Shown in pieces: positions 53,552-63,228 of a DNA stretch of 64,000 nucleotides (within the stretch, counting starts at the first letter, position 1; each line of letters begins with the position of its first letter). The notes below the pieces were generated by a model. The model did no database searches and was not told the origin of the DNA. It saw only the letters and a list, made by a program, of their open reading frames with translations. Location: positions 682,001-746,000 of the forward strand of contig NZ_CP020555.1 in assembly GCF_002080455.1 (NCBI RefSeq). Direction: 5' to 3'. The stretch is from Streptomyces sp. Sge12 (GTDB lineage: Bacteria > Actinomycetota > Actinomycetes > Streptomycetales > Streptomycetaceae). The position numbers and the translations under genes are program-made.

Positions 53552-54411
<860 letters not shown>

Positions 54412-54415
<4 letters not shown>

Positions 54416-54993
54416 GCCAGCGCCTCCCGCATAGCCGTCCGGGCCCGGCGGGCGCGGGTCTTGACCGTTCCCTCGGGCAGTCCGAGCAGGACCGCGGTCT
54501 CACGGACGGAGAGTCCGTCGAGCACCATGGCCTGCAGTACGTCCCTGAGCTCCGGCGCGAGGCGCCGCAGCGCGTCCCCGACGTCGCCTCCGACGGTGGC
54601 CACCAGCGCCTCCTCCTCGGCCGCGGGCGCGACGGGGTACGGGGCGGCCGCGGGCGGCGGCTCCGCATGGTGGGCCCTGCGCCGGAACGCGTCGACGAGG
54701 CGGCGGGCTGCGATGGTCCACAGCCAGCCGACGGCCGTTCCGCCGGTCCCGGCCCCGGTCCCGGTCCCGGTCCCGGTGAAGGAGCCGGCGGCCCGCCACA
54801 CCGCGAGGTACGTCTCCTGCATGACCTCGGCGACGATCTGCTGGTCGGCGCAGCGGCGGCGCAGCCGCACCGCCAGCCACGGGGACGTGCGCCGGTACAG
54901 CTCCTCGAAGGCGGCCCGGTCTCCCCGGGCCACCCGTCGTAGGAGACGTTCCTCGTCCAGTTCCTGCGGCGCTGCCGCCCCAACCCGTTTCAC
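54412..54993 (-). CDS. ECF-type RNA polymerase sigma factor
   Basis: A 193-residue sigma-70 family protein. Region 2 is near 10-95 (AFEELYRRTSPWLAVRLRRR, VMQETYLAVWRAAGSF, WLWTIAARRLVDAFRR) and region 4 near 130-185 (LAPELRDVLQAMVLDGLSVR, then LLGLPEGTVKTRARRART). A TG-repeat (TGTGTGTGAGTGG) interrupts region 2 between its helices, encoded by the 54745-54774 repeat. The GTG 54993 start is plausible but its ribosome site is weak. It heads the operon with the anti-sigma gene (ATGA overlap) and ABC genes. Confidence 0.87.
54745..54774. repeat. Five-copy hexanucleotide repeat in sigma gene
   Basis: Five GGTCCC units (the second is GGCCCC) read on the minus strand as Gly-Thr/Ala codons. They lie in the loop of sigma region 2, where related ECF factors have a short SFDPARGS-type loop. 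Confidence 0.8.
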
Positions 54994-55078
54994 ACCTGCT
55001 AGACGCGGGGCCGGGGCCGCAGGTTTTGCCCGGGAGGTGATCCGGGTCACATGTCGGGTGGCGCCGCGGCCGCCCCGC

Positions 55079-55861
55079 TCACGTTCCGAACGCGCCGTGC
55101 CGACCTGCACCGGAGGCGAACCGGCCTGCGCCCGCCTGCGTTTCGCCCGCCTCCAGCGGTACCAGGCCGTGCCGGTACTCCCCCGCCAGCGCCTGTTCCT
55201 CGGGCAGGCCGTGCTGCTCCAGGACGGACAACCGGTCGTGGCGCAGGCAGATCCGGGGGAACCCGGCGATCTCGCGGGCCAGTTCCTCCGCCGCCGCCCT
55301 CGATCCGCCCGTGGGGACCAGGCGGTTGGCCAGCCCGATCGCGTGCGCCTCGGCCGCGGCGACCGGACGGCCCGTCAGGATCAGGTCCATGGCGCGGCTC
55401 TCGCCGATCAGCCGGGGCAGCCGGACCGTACCGCCGTCGATCAGGGGAACGCCCCAGCGGCGGCAGAACACGCCGAACACCGCGTCCTCCTCCACCACGC
55501 GCAGATCGCACCAGAGCGCCAGTTCCAGGCCGCCGGCCACCGCGTGCCCCGCGACGGCCGCGATCACCGGTTTGCCGAGCCGCATCCGGGTCGGCCCCAT
55601 GGGTCCGTCGCCGGTGGCGCGGACCCGGTTGCCGCGCTCGGTGCCGATGGCCTTGAGGTCGGCGCCCGCGCAGAACGTGCCTCCTTCGCCCCAGAGGACG
55701 GCGACGGCCGCGTCGTCGTCCTCCTCGAACGCCCGAAACGCGTCGGCCAGTTGCGCGGCCGTCGGACCGTCCACGGCATTGCGCACTCCCGGCCTGCTCA
55801 GGATCACCGTGTACACGGGGCCGTCCCGCTCCACCCGCACCGAGGCCTGCTCGTCCGCCAT
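55079..55861 (-). CDS. Enoyl-CoA hydratase/isomerase family protein
   Basis: A 260-residue crotonase-fold enzyme, usual length. Oxyanion-hole segments are TFCAGADLKAIG (about 63-74) and AGHAVAGGLELALWCDLRV (about 105-123); the active-site region is FCRRWGVPLIDGGTVRLPRL. It adds water to or isomerises enoyl-CoA substrates. ATG 55861 with GGGAGG 7 bases upstream is preferred over an in-frame start 30 bases earlier. It is not obviously linked to its neighbours. Confidence 0.88.
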   Translation of the reverse strand: MADEQASVRVERDGPVYTVILSRPGVRNAVDGPTAAQLADAFRAFEEDDDAAVAVLWGEGGTFCAGADLKAIGTERGNRVRATGDGPMGPTRMRLGKPVIAAVAGHAVAGGLELALWCDLRVVEEDAVFGVFCRRWGVPLIDGGTVRLPRLIGESRAMDLILTGRPVAAAEAHAIGLANRLVPTGGSRAAAEELAREIAGFPRICLRHDRLSVLEQHGLPEEQALAGEYRHGLVPLEAGETQAGAGRFASGAGRHGAFGT

Positions 55862-55912
55862 TGCGCACCCCTCCCGCTCACCGGCCTCCATTGTGGTGCC
55901 CGGCCGGTCGCC

Positions 55913-57178
55913 TCACACCGTGGTCGGCGCCGGAAGGGTGAGCCGGACCTCGAACCCGCCGAGCGCTCGGGGGCCGGCGGTGACCGAACCGCCGTATATC
56001 TTCGCGCGCTCCCTCATGCCGATCAGGCCGAGACCGGGTGAAAGGCCCTTGTCCGGAGCCGACTCGGCGCCCTGCTCGTTCGTGACGCACACCACGAGGC
56101 TGTGGGGTGCGTAGTGGATGGCCACGCTCGCCCTGGTCGGTCCCGCGTGCTTGAGCACGTTCGTCAGCGCTTCCTGGACCACCCGGTACACGCACAGGGC
56201 CGTGCCCTGCGGAAGCCGGGCGGGGGGGCCGGCGACGTCCATGGTGACCTCGACCCCCGCACCCCGCACGCGTTCCAGCAGCCCGTCGAGCAGAGCGAGC
56301 CCGGGGGCCGGGGCGTAGGCGGCGCCGCCCGTGTCCTGCCCGCCGTCCGTGTCGTGCCCGCTGTCCGTGTCGTGCCCGCTGTCCGGTGCCGCCGGGGCAT
56401 CCCCTTGTCCTTCCTGGCCGACGCGCAGCAGGACGAGCATGCGGCGCATCTCCTCCAGTGCTTCCCTGCTGGTTTCGGCGATGGTGTCCAGGGCCCGCCG
56501 GCTGGCCGCCGGGTCGGTGGGGAACACGTACGAGGCCATGCCCGCCTGGAGCGCGACCACGGACATGTGGTGCGCGACCACGTCGTGCAGTTCCCGGGCG
56601 ATGCGCACGCGTTCCTCCGTGAGGGCCCGGAGGGCGTTCTCCTCCTGCTGTTCGCGCAGCCGGAGGGTCAGTTCGGCGAGCTGCCTGTTCCGTTCGGCGA
56701 GGGCGCCCGAGCCGCGGCCGACGACGAGGACGACGGCCGGGAACAGGACGGCCTGGGCGATGACGGTCGGCATGGAGCTGTTGTCGATGTTGCCGATCCC
56801 GGCGTACACCCAGATTCCGGTCACCACGCCCGTGCACAAGAAGGACGTCCGTCGGCGGCGGGTGGCCGCCACCGTGTACAGGCCCAGAAGCGGGGGCATC
56901 GAGTTGACCACCGGCCAGTACCCGCAGGCGATGAAGACGACCCACAGCGTGCTGCTGGCGGCGAACACCTCGACGGGCGCGATGCGGCGGGCCAGCAGGA
57001 CCAGGCCCACGAGAGCCGTCAGGACGGCCCCCGTCATGTCCATGGACCGCCAGCCCGCCGGCGGCTGCTCCTGCCCGAGCAGCAGTCCGGCGCCGACGTA
57101 GCCCAGCGCGAGCAGCGAGTCGACGACCAGCGGCCGCCGTCCCCCGAGCCGGTCGAGTAATCCGAATCCAGCATGCAT
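55913..57178 (-). CDS. Orphan NarL-class sensor histidine kinase
   Basis: A 421-residue membrane kinase. There are four to six N-terminal helices (residues 18-155), then a HisKA_3 dimerisation helix with H198 (RIARELHDVVAHHM), and a HATPase domain (VVQEALTNVLKHA, GLGLIGMRERAKIYGG). Between them is an 18-bp-encoded repeat DSGHDT. No response-regulator gene lies beside it, unusual for this class. The minus-strand TAAGCT (57185-57190) lies 6 bases before ATG 57178, so the message may be leaderless. Confidence 0.88.
   Translation of the reverse strand: MHAGFGLLDRLGGRRPLVVDSLLALGYVGAGLLLGQEQPPAGWRSMDMTGAVLTALVGLVLLARRIAPVEVFAASSTLWVVFIACGYWPVVNSMPPLLGLYTVAATRRRRTSFLCTGVVTGIWVYAGIGNIDNSSMPTVIAQAVLFPAVVLVVGRGSGALAERNRQLAELTLRLREQQEENALRALTEERVRIARELHDVVAHHMSVVALQAGMASYVFPTDPAASRRALDTIAETSREALEEMRRMLVLLRVGQEGQGDAPAAPDSGHDTDSGHDTDGGQDTGGAAYAPAPGLALLDGLLERVRGAGVEVTMDVAGPPARLPQGTALCVYRVVQEALTNVLKHAGPTRASVAIHYAPHSLVVCVTNEQGAESAPDKGLSPGLGLIGMRERAKIYGGSVTAGPRALGGFEVRLTLPAPTTV
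56331..56384. repeat. Three-copy 18-bp tandem repeat in kinase gene
   Basis: The unit GTGTCGTGCCCGCTGTCC occurs exactly at 56349-56366 and 56367-56384, with a degenerate copy at 56331-56348. It encodes a repeated Asp/His-rich hexapeptide between the dimerisation and catalytic domains. Confidence 0.85.
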
Positions 57179-57293
57179 CGGCGCAGCTTACGGCCCGTCA
57201 GGCAGTGGCCGGACGGTCCGGTACGGCCCGGGGGCGCGGCCGCCGCGTCCCCGCGGTGACCGGCCGCCCGAAGCCGTAGGGATACTGATCTTC

Positions 57294-58385
57294 ATGGATG
57301 CCGACGTCACCGCCGCCCTCGAACGCGCCGCCCTGCACCGGACGCGTTTCGACTCCCGGTTCGAGCAGTACTTCGACGGCCTCGCCGGGCGCTTCGACGT
57401 CCCGGTGCCGAGCCGGTACGTACCCCGGTGCCTGGAGCTGCTGCGGGAGTTCTCGATGCGCGGCGGCAAGCGGCTGCGGGTCGTCCTGCTGTACGAGGCG
57501 GCCCGGCTGGTCACCACCGACGAGGTGCCGGGGCTCGCGGAGGCAGCGCTGAGCATCGAACTGCTCCAGACGCACGGGCTCGTCCACGACGACATCATCG
57601 ACGACGCGCCGCTGCGCCGCGGCGGCCCCTCGACCTACTACGCCTACCGCCGGGAGTTCCCCGACCACGACGCCACGGCCCTCGGGCTCGCGATACTCGC
57701 CGGGGACCTCGCCGCCTTCCTGTCCACCCAGGTCCTGCTGGAGGCCGAGGCTCCCGCCGAGCTGCGCCAGGCACTGCTCGCCGTGCACACCCGTACGGCG
57801 GCGGAGACGGTCGCCGGGCAGCTCGTCGACCTGGAGCGGGACGCGCACGCGCTGCCCGACGAGGAGTTCCTGCACACCGTCACCGACTTCAAGAGCGCGC
57901 GCTACTCGATCCTCGCGCCGCTGACGATGGGCCTGCTGGCCGCGGGCGAGGACCCCGCGCCGCACCGTGCCCGACTGCACCGGTACGCCAGGCTGGTGGG
58001 CATCGGCGAGCAGATGCGCGACGACTTCCTCGACCTCTTCGGCCCGTCGGACGACGATCCGGCGGACGGGGCGAAGTCCACCGGGGCCGACATCCGCTCG
58101 GGCCGCCGCACCTACGCGGTCCGCGCGCTGCTGGCCGCCGTGACCGGGCCCGAGGCGGCCCTCGTCGAGGCCGCGCTCGGCGATCCCGGCTGCTCGGACG
58201 ACACCCTCGGCCGGATCGCGGAGATCGCCCGCGGCGCCGGGGTGGACCGGCGGCTCAAGGCGGAGATCCGGCGGTACGCGCAGGAGGCGTCCGCCGAGGC
58301 CGCGTCGTGGGCGCCGTACTGGCGTGCGGAGGCGGTGGGGTTCTTCCGGAGCCTGCCGCTGTGGAACGTGCACCGGATGTCCTGA
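57294..58385 (+). CDS. Polyprenyl (isoprenyl) diphosphate synthase
   Basis: A 363-residue trans-prenyltransferase that elongates allylic diphosphates with IPP. The first Asp-rich motif is HDDIIDD at 98-104 followed by APLRRG, the second RDDFLD near 242-247, and GGKRLR at 58-63 binds IPP. The length is typical of bacterial enzymes. There is no ribosome site before ATG 57294, but GATACT at 57281-57286 could be a -10 box for a leaderless message. Chain length and product are unknown; no terpene cyclase is adjacent, the nearest being the 2-MIB operon about 50 kb away. Confidence 0.92.
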   Translation: MDADVTAALERAALHRTRFDSRFEQYFDGLAGRFDVPVPSRYVPRCLELLREFSMRGGKRLRVVLLYEAARLVTTDEVPGLAEAALSIELLQTHGLVHDDIIDDAPLRRGGPSTYYAYRREFPDHDATALGLAILAGDLAAFLSTQVLLEAEAPAELRQALLAVHTRTAAETVAGQLVDLERDAHALPDEEFLHTVTDFKSARYSILAPLTMGLLAAGEDPAPHRARLHRYARLVGIGEQMRDDFLDLFGPSDDDPADGAKSTGADIRSGRRTYAVRALLAAVTGPEAALVEAALGDPGCSDDTLGRIAEIARGAGVDRRLKAEIRRYAQEASAEAASWAPYWRAEAVGFFRSLPLWNVHRMS

Positions 58386-58391
58386 GAACGC

Positions 58392-59120
58392 TCACTCGAC
58401 GCCGCCGCCGACGACGCCGACGCGATCGCCTTCGCCGACGCGTTCGTCAGCGGGCTCGTCGAAGCCCTTGCCGAGCAGCCGGACGGCCAGCGTCACCTCC
58501 CAGGCGAACACGGGCAGTGCGGCCAGCGACCCGGCCACCGAGACCTGCTCGTAGATGCCGAACAGCACGGCCGTCGCCGAGGCGCAGATCATCGCCCCGC
58601 CGACCAGGCCGAGGACCGCGACGGGCCGCGGCACGAGCCGCGCGGTGTACATCAGGGCAGCCAGCACCAGGGTGTTGGCCCCCAGCACGAAGTTCGGCCC
58701 GAACAGGAACGTCCAGTCGTGGACGGCCACCAGCGCCCTGCCGGCCGTGATCAGGGAAGCCCCGTCGGCGCCCGCCGCGCCCTCGGCCTGCCTCCTGAGG
58801 GTCACGACCGACAGCACGCCGACGATGCCGACGAGGATCACGGCGGCCTCCAGGAGGCGGCCGCAGACGTAGCCGACGGCGGCCCCCTCGTTCCGCCTGC
58901 GCAGGACCGGGTACAACACGGCCCCGGTGCCCGTGACCGCCAGGACCAGGACGAACTCGCACAACGCCCCCAGGAACACCCGGGTGTCGGCGCCGGGTCC
59001 GACGACGTACGCGGCGTCGTGCAGGACGGGGCGGTAGAGCGCGAGGCCGGCGATCGCGGCGACTTCGGTGACGAGGAACAGCACACCCGCGACGACCGCG
59101 GTTCTCCTGGTTGAGCTCAT
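58392..59120 (-). CDS. DUF4386 family membrane protein
   Basis: A 242-residue protein with about six transmembrane helices (VVAGVLFLVTEVAAIAGLAL, EFVLVLAVTGTGAVLYPVL, LLEAAVILVGIVGVLSVVTL and so on). It fits the DUF4386 family, whose role is unknown. It is divergent from a TetR gene at 59259 with two palindromes between, so it is likely its regulated target. Its stop is 6 bases from the convergent prenyl-synthase stop. Confidence 0.85.
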   Translation of the reverse strand: MSSTRRTAVVAGVLFLVTEVAAIAGLALYRPVLHDAAYVVGPGADTRVFLGALCEFVLVLAVTGTGAVLYPVLRRRNEGAAVGYVCGRLLEAAVILVGIVGVLSVVTLRRQAEGAAGADGASLITAGRALVAVHDWTFLFGPNFVLGANTLVLAALMYTARLVPRPVAVLGLVGGAMICASATAVLFGIYEQVSVAGSLAALPVFAWEVTLAVRLLGKGFDEPADERVGEGDRVGVVGGGVE

Positions 59121-59141
59121 GCGGAACAGACCCCCATCGAA

Positions 59142-59198
59142 AGGTGTACGGCGTACACCTGCTAGTTGGCGCTCACCCTAGGTGTACGCCGTACACTC
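59142..59198. promoter_or_regulatory. Twin TetR operators
   Basis: Site 1 at 59142-59160: AGGTGTACG-G-CGTACACCT, a perfect 19-base palindrome. Site 2 at 59180-59198: AGGTGTACG-C-CGTACACTC, near-perfect. Centres are 38 bases apart. Site 1 is 22 bases before the DUF4386 start; site 2 is nearer the TetR start. Confidence 0.85.
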
Positions 59199-59258
59199 GT
59201 CAAGGCGGGGTACCCGCCCGCGCCACCGCCCCGGGAACGGATCGAGGGAGAAGCCCCC

Positions 59259-59957
59259 ATGCCCGAGCAACCGCAGGAAGCACGCCGGACACCCCTGAGC
59301 CGGGACCGGGTGCTGCGCGCCGCCGTCGCCTTCGCCGACGGCTCCGGCATCGAGGCGCTGAGCATGCGCCGGCTCGCCCAGGAGCTGGGTGTCGTGCCGA
59401 TGGCCCTGTACAAGCACGTGGCCAACAAGGAAGAGCTGCTGGACGGCATGGTGGAGGCCGTCGTCGGCGAGATCGGGGGCCAAGTGCCCGGATCCGACTG
59501 GAAGAGCGCGGTCCGCGGGCGGATCCTCGGCGCGCGCGGCGCCCTCCTCGCGCACACCTGGGCCGCCCAGGTGATCCGTTCGCGGACCGGCCCCACCCCG
59601 GCCGTACTCGCGTACCTGGACTCCGTGATCGCGCTGTTCCGGGCCGGCGGCTTCTCGCTCGACCTCACCCATCACGTGATGCACGCCCTCGGCAGCCGCG
59701 TGCTGGGCTTCACCGAGGAGCTGTTCGACGACCCCGCGAGCACCGCACCGCAGGACGAACGGGCCCGGGCGGCCGCGTACGAGGAGATGGCCCGGCGCTA
59801 CCCCCACGTCACCGAACTGGCCCGGTCGGTGGCCCACGACCGCGGGTCCGTCATCGGCCCGGGCTGCGACGACGCGTTCGAGTTCGAGTTCGCGCTGGAC
59901 CTCCTGCTCGACGGATTCGAACGGCTCCACGAGAAGGGCTGGAAGTCCGCTCCCTAG
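59259..59957 (+). CDS. TetR family transcriptional regulator
   Basis: A 232-residue regulator. The helix-turn-helix is at residues 25-70 (LSMRRLAQELGVVPMALYKH, then VANKEELLDGMVEAVVGEI). The C-terminal domain has the pattern of the tetracycline-repressor-like C-terminal family (ALGSRVLGFTEELFDD, FEFALDLLLDGFERL). ATG 59259 with GAGGGAGAA upstream is chosen over frames starting further 5'. It is divergent from the DUF4386 gene and probably represses it and itself through the twin sites. Confidence 0.9.
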   Translation: MPEQPQEARRTPLSRDRVLRAAVAFADGSGIEALSMRRLAQELGVVPMALYKHVANKEELLDGMVEAVVGEIGGQVPGSDWKSAVRGRILGARGALLAHTWAAQVIRSRTGPTPAVLAYLDSVIALFRAGGFSLDLTHHVMHALGSRVLGFTEELFDDPASTAPQDERARAAAYEEMARRYPHVTELARSVAHDRGSVIGPGCDDAFEFEFALDLLLDGFERLHEKGWKSAP

Positions 59958-60139
59958 GCTGTTTTCTCCTGCGGCGCGTGCGGTGCGGGCAGCGGCCGGG
60001 CCGGGCGAGCGGAAGGAGAATTCCGGAACGCCGGATGGCATGACGGCAGGCGGGCCATACTGCACGGGGAACCAGCCGGTCGACGGATCCGCCCCGGACC
60101 TCGATCGGTGCGGACGGCCCGCTCGATGAAGGGGCGTAC

Positions 60140-60541
60140 ATGAGCGACACCATCAAGCTGAGCGTTCCCGGCGAGCTCGCGGAGCTCCTGGTCGCCGAGG
60201 GACACGCCACGCAGACCCGCGGCCGGCGCAGCTCCCAGTGGGGGCTCGACGGGGACTTCATCGGTGGGACCGCGACGGTCATCGCCCTGTTGCAGGCTCC
60301 GCAGACCATCGCCTATCTGGCCGGAGCCATCCGCTCGTTCGCGTCCCGGCGGCGGGCCGGCCGCCCCGACGACCGCGCCCGGATGTACGTCGAGGCCATC
60401 GGCCCGCACGGCCAGATCCGCTTCGACGGGGAGGCCACCGTGGAGGAGATCGAGCGACTGCTCCAGCGGACGATCCTTCCCGCGCAGGGCGTCGACCGGA
60501 CCCCCGTCCGCGACCCCTCCACCGACACCGACACCGTCTGA
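60140..60541 (+). CDS. EACC1-like small protein (effector-associated constant component)
   Basis: A 133-residue protein. The N-terminal part contains IKLSVPGELAELLVAEG and QTRGRRSSQWGLDGDFIGG, a central hydrophobic helix TVIALLQAPQTIAYLAGAI may insert in or touch membrane, and the C-terminal part is YVEAIGPHGQIRFDGEATVE. The combination matches the EACC1 proteins described beside caspase-like and CHAT effectors in predicted bacterial conflict systems; the match is from memory of the family. AAGGGG precedes ATG 60140. It is 10 bases from the CHAT gene, clearly one operon. A CATACT -10-like box lies at 60055-60060. Confidence 0.75.
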   Translation: MSDTIKLSVPGELAELLVAEGHATQTRGRRSSQWGLDGDFIGGTATVIALLQAPQTIAYLAGAIRSFASRRRAGRPDDRARMYVEAIGPHGQIRFDGEATVEEIERLLQRTILPAQGVDRTPVRDPSTDTDTV

Positions 60542-60551
60542 CCGCCTCGCC

Positions 60552-62705
60552 ATGGGTACTTGGCGCAGCCGCTTCGAGTCTCTGGTCGTGACCGCGGTCC
60601 GACGCCACCTGGAAGTGGACCTGGTGACCGACCTGGAAGCCGTCGACGCGACCGATGTCCGCGCCGTCACCAGGCTCTACCAGATGCTGGACCGACGGCC
60701 GGTCTACTCGGCCGGACTCGACCACGTCGTGCAGACCGTCGACCAGCACTACGCCCGCGCCTCGCCCAAACCGCTGACCCGCCGCCTCCTCGCGTCGCTC
60801 CTGCACGAGACCGGTGGGCACTTCGAGGAGCTGGGTCGTGCGCAGGAGGCGGAGCAATGCCGCCGGATCGCCGCCGAGCTGGCGCCGGGAGGGCCGGACC
60901 GGACGATCCTGTACCTGGTGTCCGCGATCTCCAGCCAGCAGCAGCTGTACGTCCTCGGGTCCCTCACCGTGGACGCCGTGCTGCGCGCGCTGCTCCACGA
61001 GGTCGGCCGCAGCGGCCGGCGGATCCGCCGCGCGCGGATCCTGGGCGTCGTCGCCTACGCCGCGCACTCGACGGGCAACGTCGAACGCCTGCGGGGCGCG
61101 GTGGAGGCGCTGTCGGTGGCCGCCGACACACCAGGCTACCGGGCCCTCGTCACCTACTACCGGTCCCGCCTGCTGATCGCCGGGAGCCGCATCGAGGAGG
61201 GGCTGGCCGCGGAGCGGGAGTTCACGCGCGCGGCGGCCGGAATCGGCCCGAAGGACCACGCCCATCAGCTGGTGGCCCACCTCCTGGAGAGCACCGCGTC
61301 CCGGTCCGGTGCCATGGCGCGCGCGTCCGAGGCCGCCCTCCGGGGCGACCACGTGGGGGCGTCGGGATGGTACGGGCAGAGCGCCGAAGAGCTGCCCGCC
61401 AGCCCCCTGAGGTCGGCGATGCGGCTGTTCGCCGAAGCGGCACGGGTGAACGGCGGCCTGCTGCCCTCGGCGACCGCCCTGCGGGAGAGCCTGGCCCGGC
61501 TCTGCTCCGACGACCTCTTCGCCGCCCGCACCGTCACCGACGTCGAGCTGCTCCTCACGGCTCTGCTGATGAGGGCCGTCGACCTCCACGAGGCGGGCGA
61601 CGAAGCGGAAATCGTCGCCGAAATCGCCGACTTCCTCGGCGAGTTCCGTGGCGGCACCGCCGTCGGCCGCCCCCAGGACAGCGGCGCCTACGACACCGAC
61701 GCCCGCGCGGACATGACGCTCGTGGACTTCCTGGCGCGGACCACGGCGCCGGTGACCCCGGCCGAGATCGTGCAGGGCCTCCCGGGGCGCCACCTCGTCT
61801 GGGTGAACGTCACCGGGGCGGAGGTCGGCGAGCACTACCTCACCGTGGTGACGCTCCGCCCCTCGCACCCGGTGCCGCTCGTGCGGCGCACCCACGTCTC
61901 GGCGGCCGACGGCAAAGCCCTGGCCCAATGCGTGGGCGAGGACTCCGAGGACGCCCCCGCCGAGGCCGTCCGGAGGGTCTCCGGCCTGTTCTTCGCCGAC
62001 GTGGATCCCGATGCCACGGGCGCACGCATCCTGGTGGTCCCCGACTCGGTCACCTGGGCGATGCCCTGGAACGAACTCGCGCCGCCGGGCGCCGCCGAAC
62101 TGACGATCAGCATGTCCGCGGGCGCGGCGCTGCGGACCCGGCCCGCCCCGGCGGTCGTCGTGCCCCGGGTGATCGGGATCTTCGACGAGGTCGAGCTCGA
62201 AGGCTCCCGCCTCGAAGCACGGGCCCTGGAACAGCTCGCCGCCCAGGGGCACATCCGCTTCACCCGGGTGCACTCGCTGGCCGAGCTCCACGGCGCGCTG
62301 GAGGCGGCCCCGTACGACATCCTCACCGTCAGCGTGCACGGCACGCAGAGCGACGGCTTCGAGTACCGGATGCTGCTTCCCGACGGCCCCTCCTCGCCGG
62401 CCGCGCTGCTGCGGCTCGGGCTGCCCCGGGTGGTCGTCCTCGGCTGCTGCTGGTCGGCCAAGTCCACCGAGCGCGCCGACACCACGGCCGCCGCCCTGTC
62501 CTGCCTGGTGGCGGGAGCCTCGCAGGTCGTCGGCGGGCTCTGGGCCATCGACGACGAACTGGCCGGACGGCTGCTGGCCGACACCTACGACCGGCACCTG
62601 CGCCGGGGCGTGCCCCTGCCCCAGGCCCTGCGCCAGGCCCACCTGGCGCTCCCGCCGGACCTGCGCCCCGGGGCGGCCGGCCTCGCCTTCATCGGCCGGG
62701 GCTGA
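60552..62705 (+). CDS. CHAT-domain (caspase-like) protease with helical-repeat N-terminus
   Basis: A 717-residue protein. Residues 1-420 are alpha-helical repeats resembling TPR pairs (LLASLLHETGGHFEELGRAQ, RARILGVVAYAAHSTGN). Residues 430-717 form a CHAT domain: the catalytic His is H596 in VSVHGTQSDG, and the Cys is C632 or C633 in VVLGCCWSAKS. The C-terminal AGASQVVGGLWAIDDELAG is also typical. CHAT proteases cleave partner proteins or effectors on activation. Its own substrate is not visible. ATG 60552, 10 bases after the EACC1-like gene. Confidence 0.9.
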   Translation: MGTWRSRFESLVVTAVRRHLEVDLVTDLEAVDATDVRAVTRLYQMLDRRPVYSAGLDHVVQTVDQHYARASPKPLTRRLLASLLHETGGHFEELGRAQEAEQCRRIAAELAPGGPDRTILYLVSAISSQQQLYVLGSLTVDAVLRALLHEVGRSGRRIRRARILGVVAYAAHSTGNVERLRGAVEALSVAADTPGYRALVTYYRSRLLIAGSRIEEGLAAEREFTRAAAGIGPKDHAHQLVAHLLESTASRSGAMARASEAALRGDHVGASGWYGQSAEELPASPLRSAMRLFAEAARVNGGLLPSATALRESLARLCSDDLFAARTVTDVELLLTALLMRAVDLHEAGDEAEIVAEIADFLGEFRGGTAVGRPQDSGAYDTDARADMTLVDFLARTTAPVTPAEIVQGLPGRHLVWVNVTGAEVGEHYLTVVTLRPSHPVPLVRRTHVSAADGKALAQCVGEDSEDAPAEAVRRVSGLFFADVDPDATGARILVVPDSVTWAMPWNELAPPGAAELTISMSAGAALRTRPAPAVVVPRVIGIFDEVELEGSRLEARALEQLAAQGHIRFTRVHSLAELHGALEAAPYDILTVSVHGTQSDGFEYRMLLPDGPSSPAALLRLGLPRVVVLGCCWSAKSTERADTTAAALSCLVAGASQVVGGLWAIDDELAGRLLADTYDRHLRRGVPLPQALRQAHLALPPDLRPGAAGLAFIGRG

Positions 62706-62875
62706 GCCGGGGGCCGCCGTCCACCCGGTCGCGCAGCGGTACCGGGGGCGGGTGAGTGAAGTCCGGGAGGCGGCCCGCCGTGTCGGGCCGCCGCCGCCGG
62801 CGCCGTTCGCCATCCTGGGCCGGGCACGGCATCGCCACCGCCGCTGCCCCTCCCCACAGCGAGAAGGAGTACGGC

Positions 62876-63088
62876 ATGCCGACAGATCCGGTCGGGCGTT
62901 TCCTCGCGGCGTTGGAGCCGCACCGGCGGGAGGCCGTGACGGGCCGGCCGCAGGAGGAGCAGGAACGGCTCGCGGCGGCCTGGGAGCAGGAGCTGGCCTC
63001 GGACGACGAGCTCGACACGCTCGACGAGCTGTCTCCGCCGGCGGCGGAGGCCGAGGCCGCCCGGCGCGTCATGGACCGCGAGGCCTGA
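62876..63088 (+). CDS. Small acidic protein
   Basis: A 70-residue soluble protein rich in Glu/Asp (EQELASDDELDTLDELSPPA) with no Cys. AAGGAG lies 6 bases before ATG 62876. Located between the CHAT gene and the TerD gene, all rightward, it may be part of either unit. No family is recognised. Confidence 0.6.
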   Translation: MPTDPVGRFLAALEPHRREAVTGRPQEEQERLAAAWEQELASDDELDTLDELSPPAAEAEAARRVMDREA

Positions 63089-63228
63089 GGCGCCCGACGG
63101 CCCGGGGCACCCGACCGGGAGCCCGCAACTTCCCCCGGAACAGAGCCAATCGCCGCCTTCGCGGTGGCGGGCGCGCCCGACCCTCGTACGCTGCGGGGAG
63201 TGGGAGACGTCTCGGAAGGGGGAACCTC

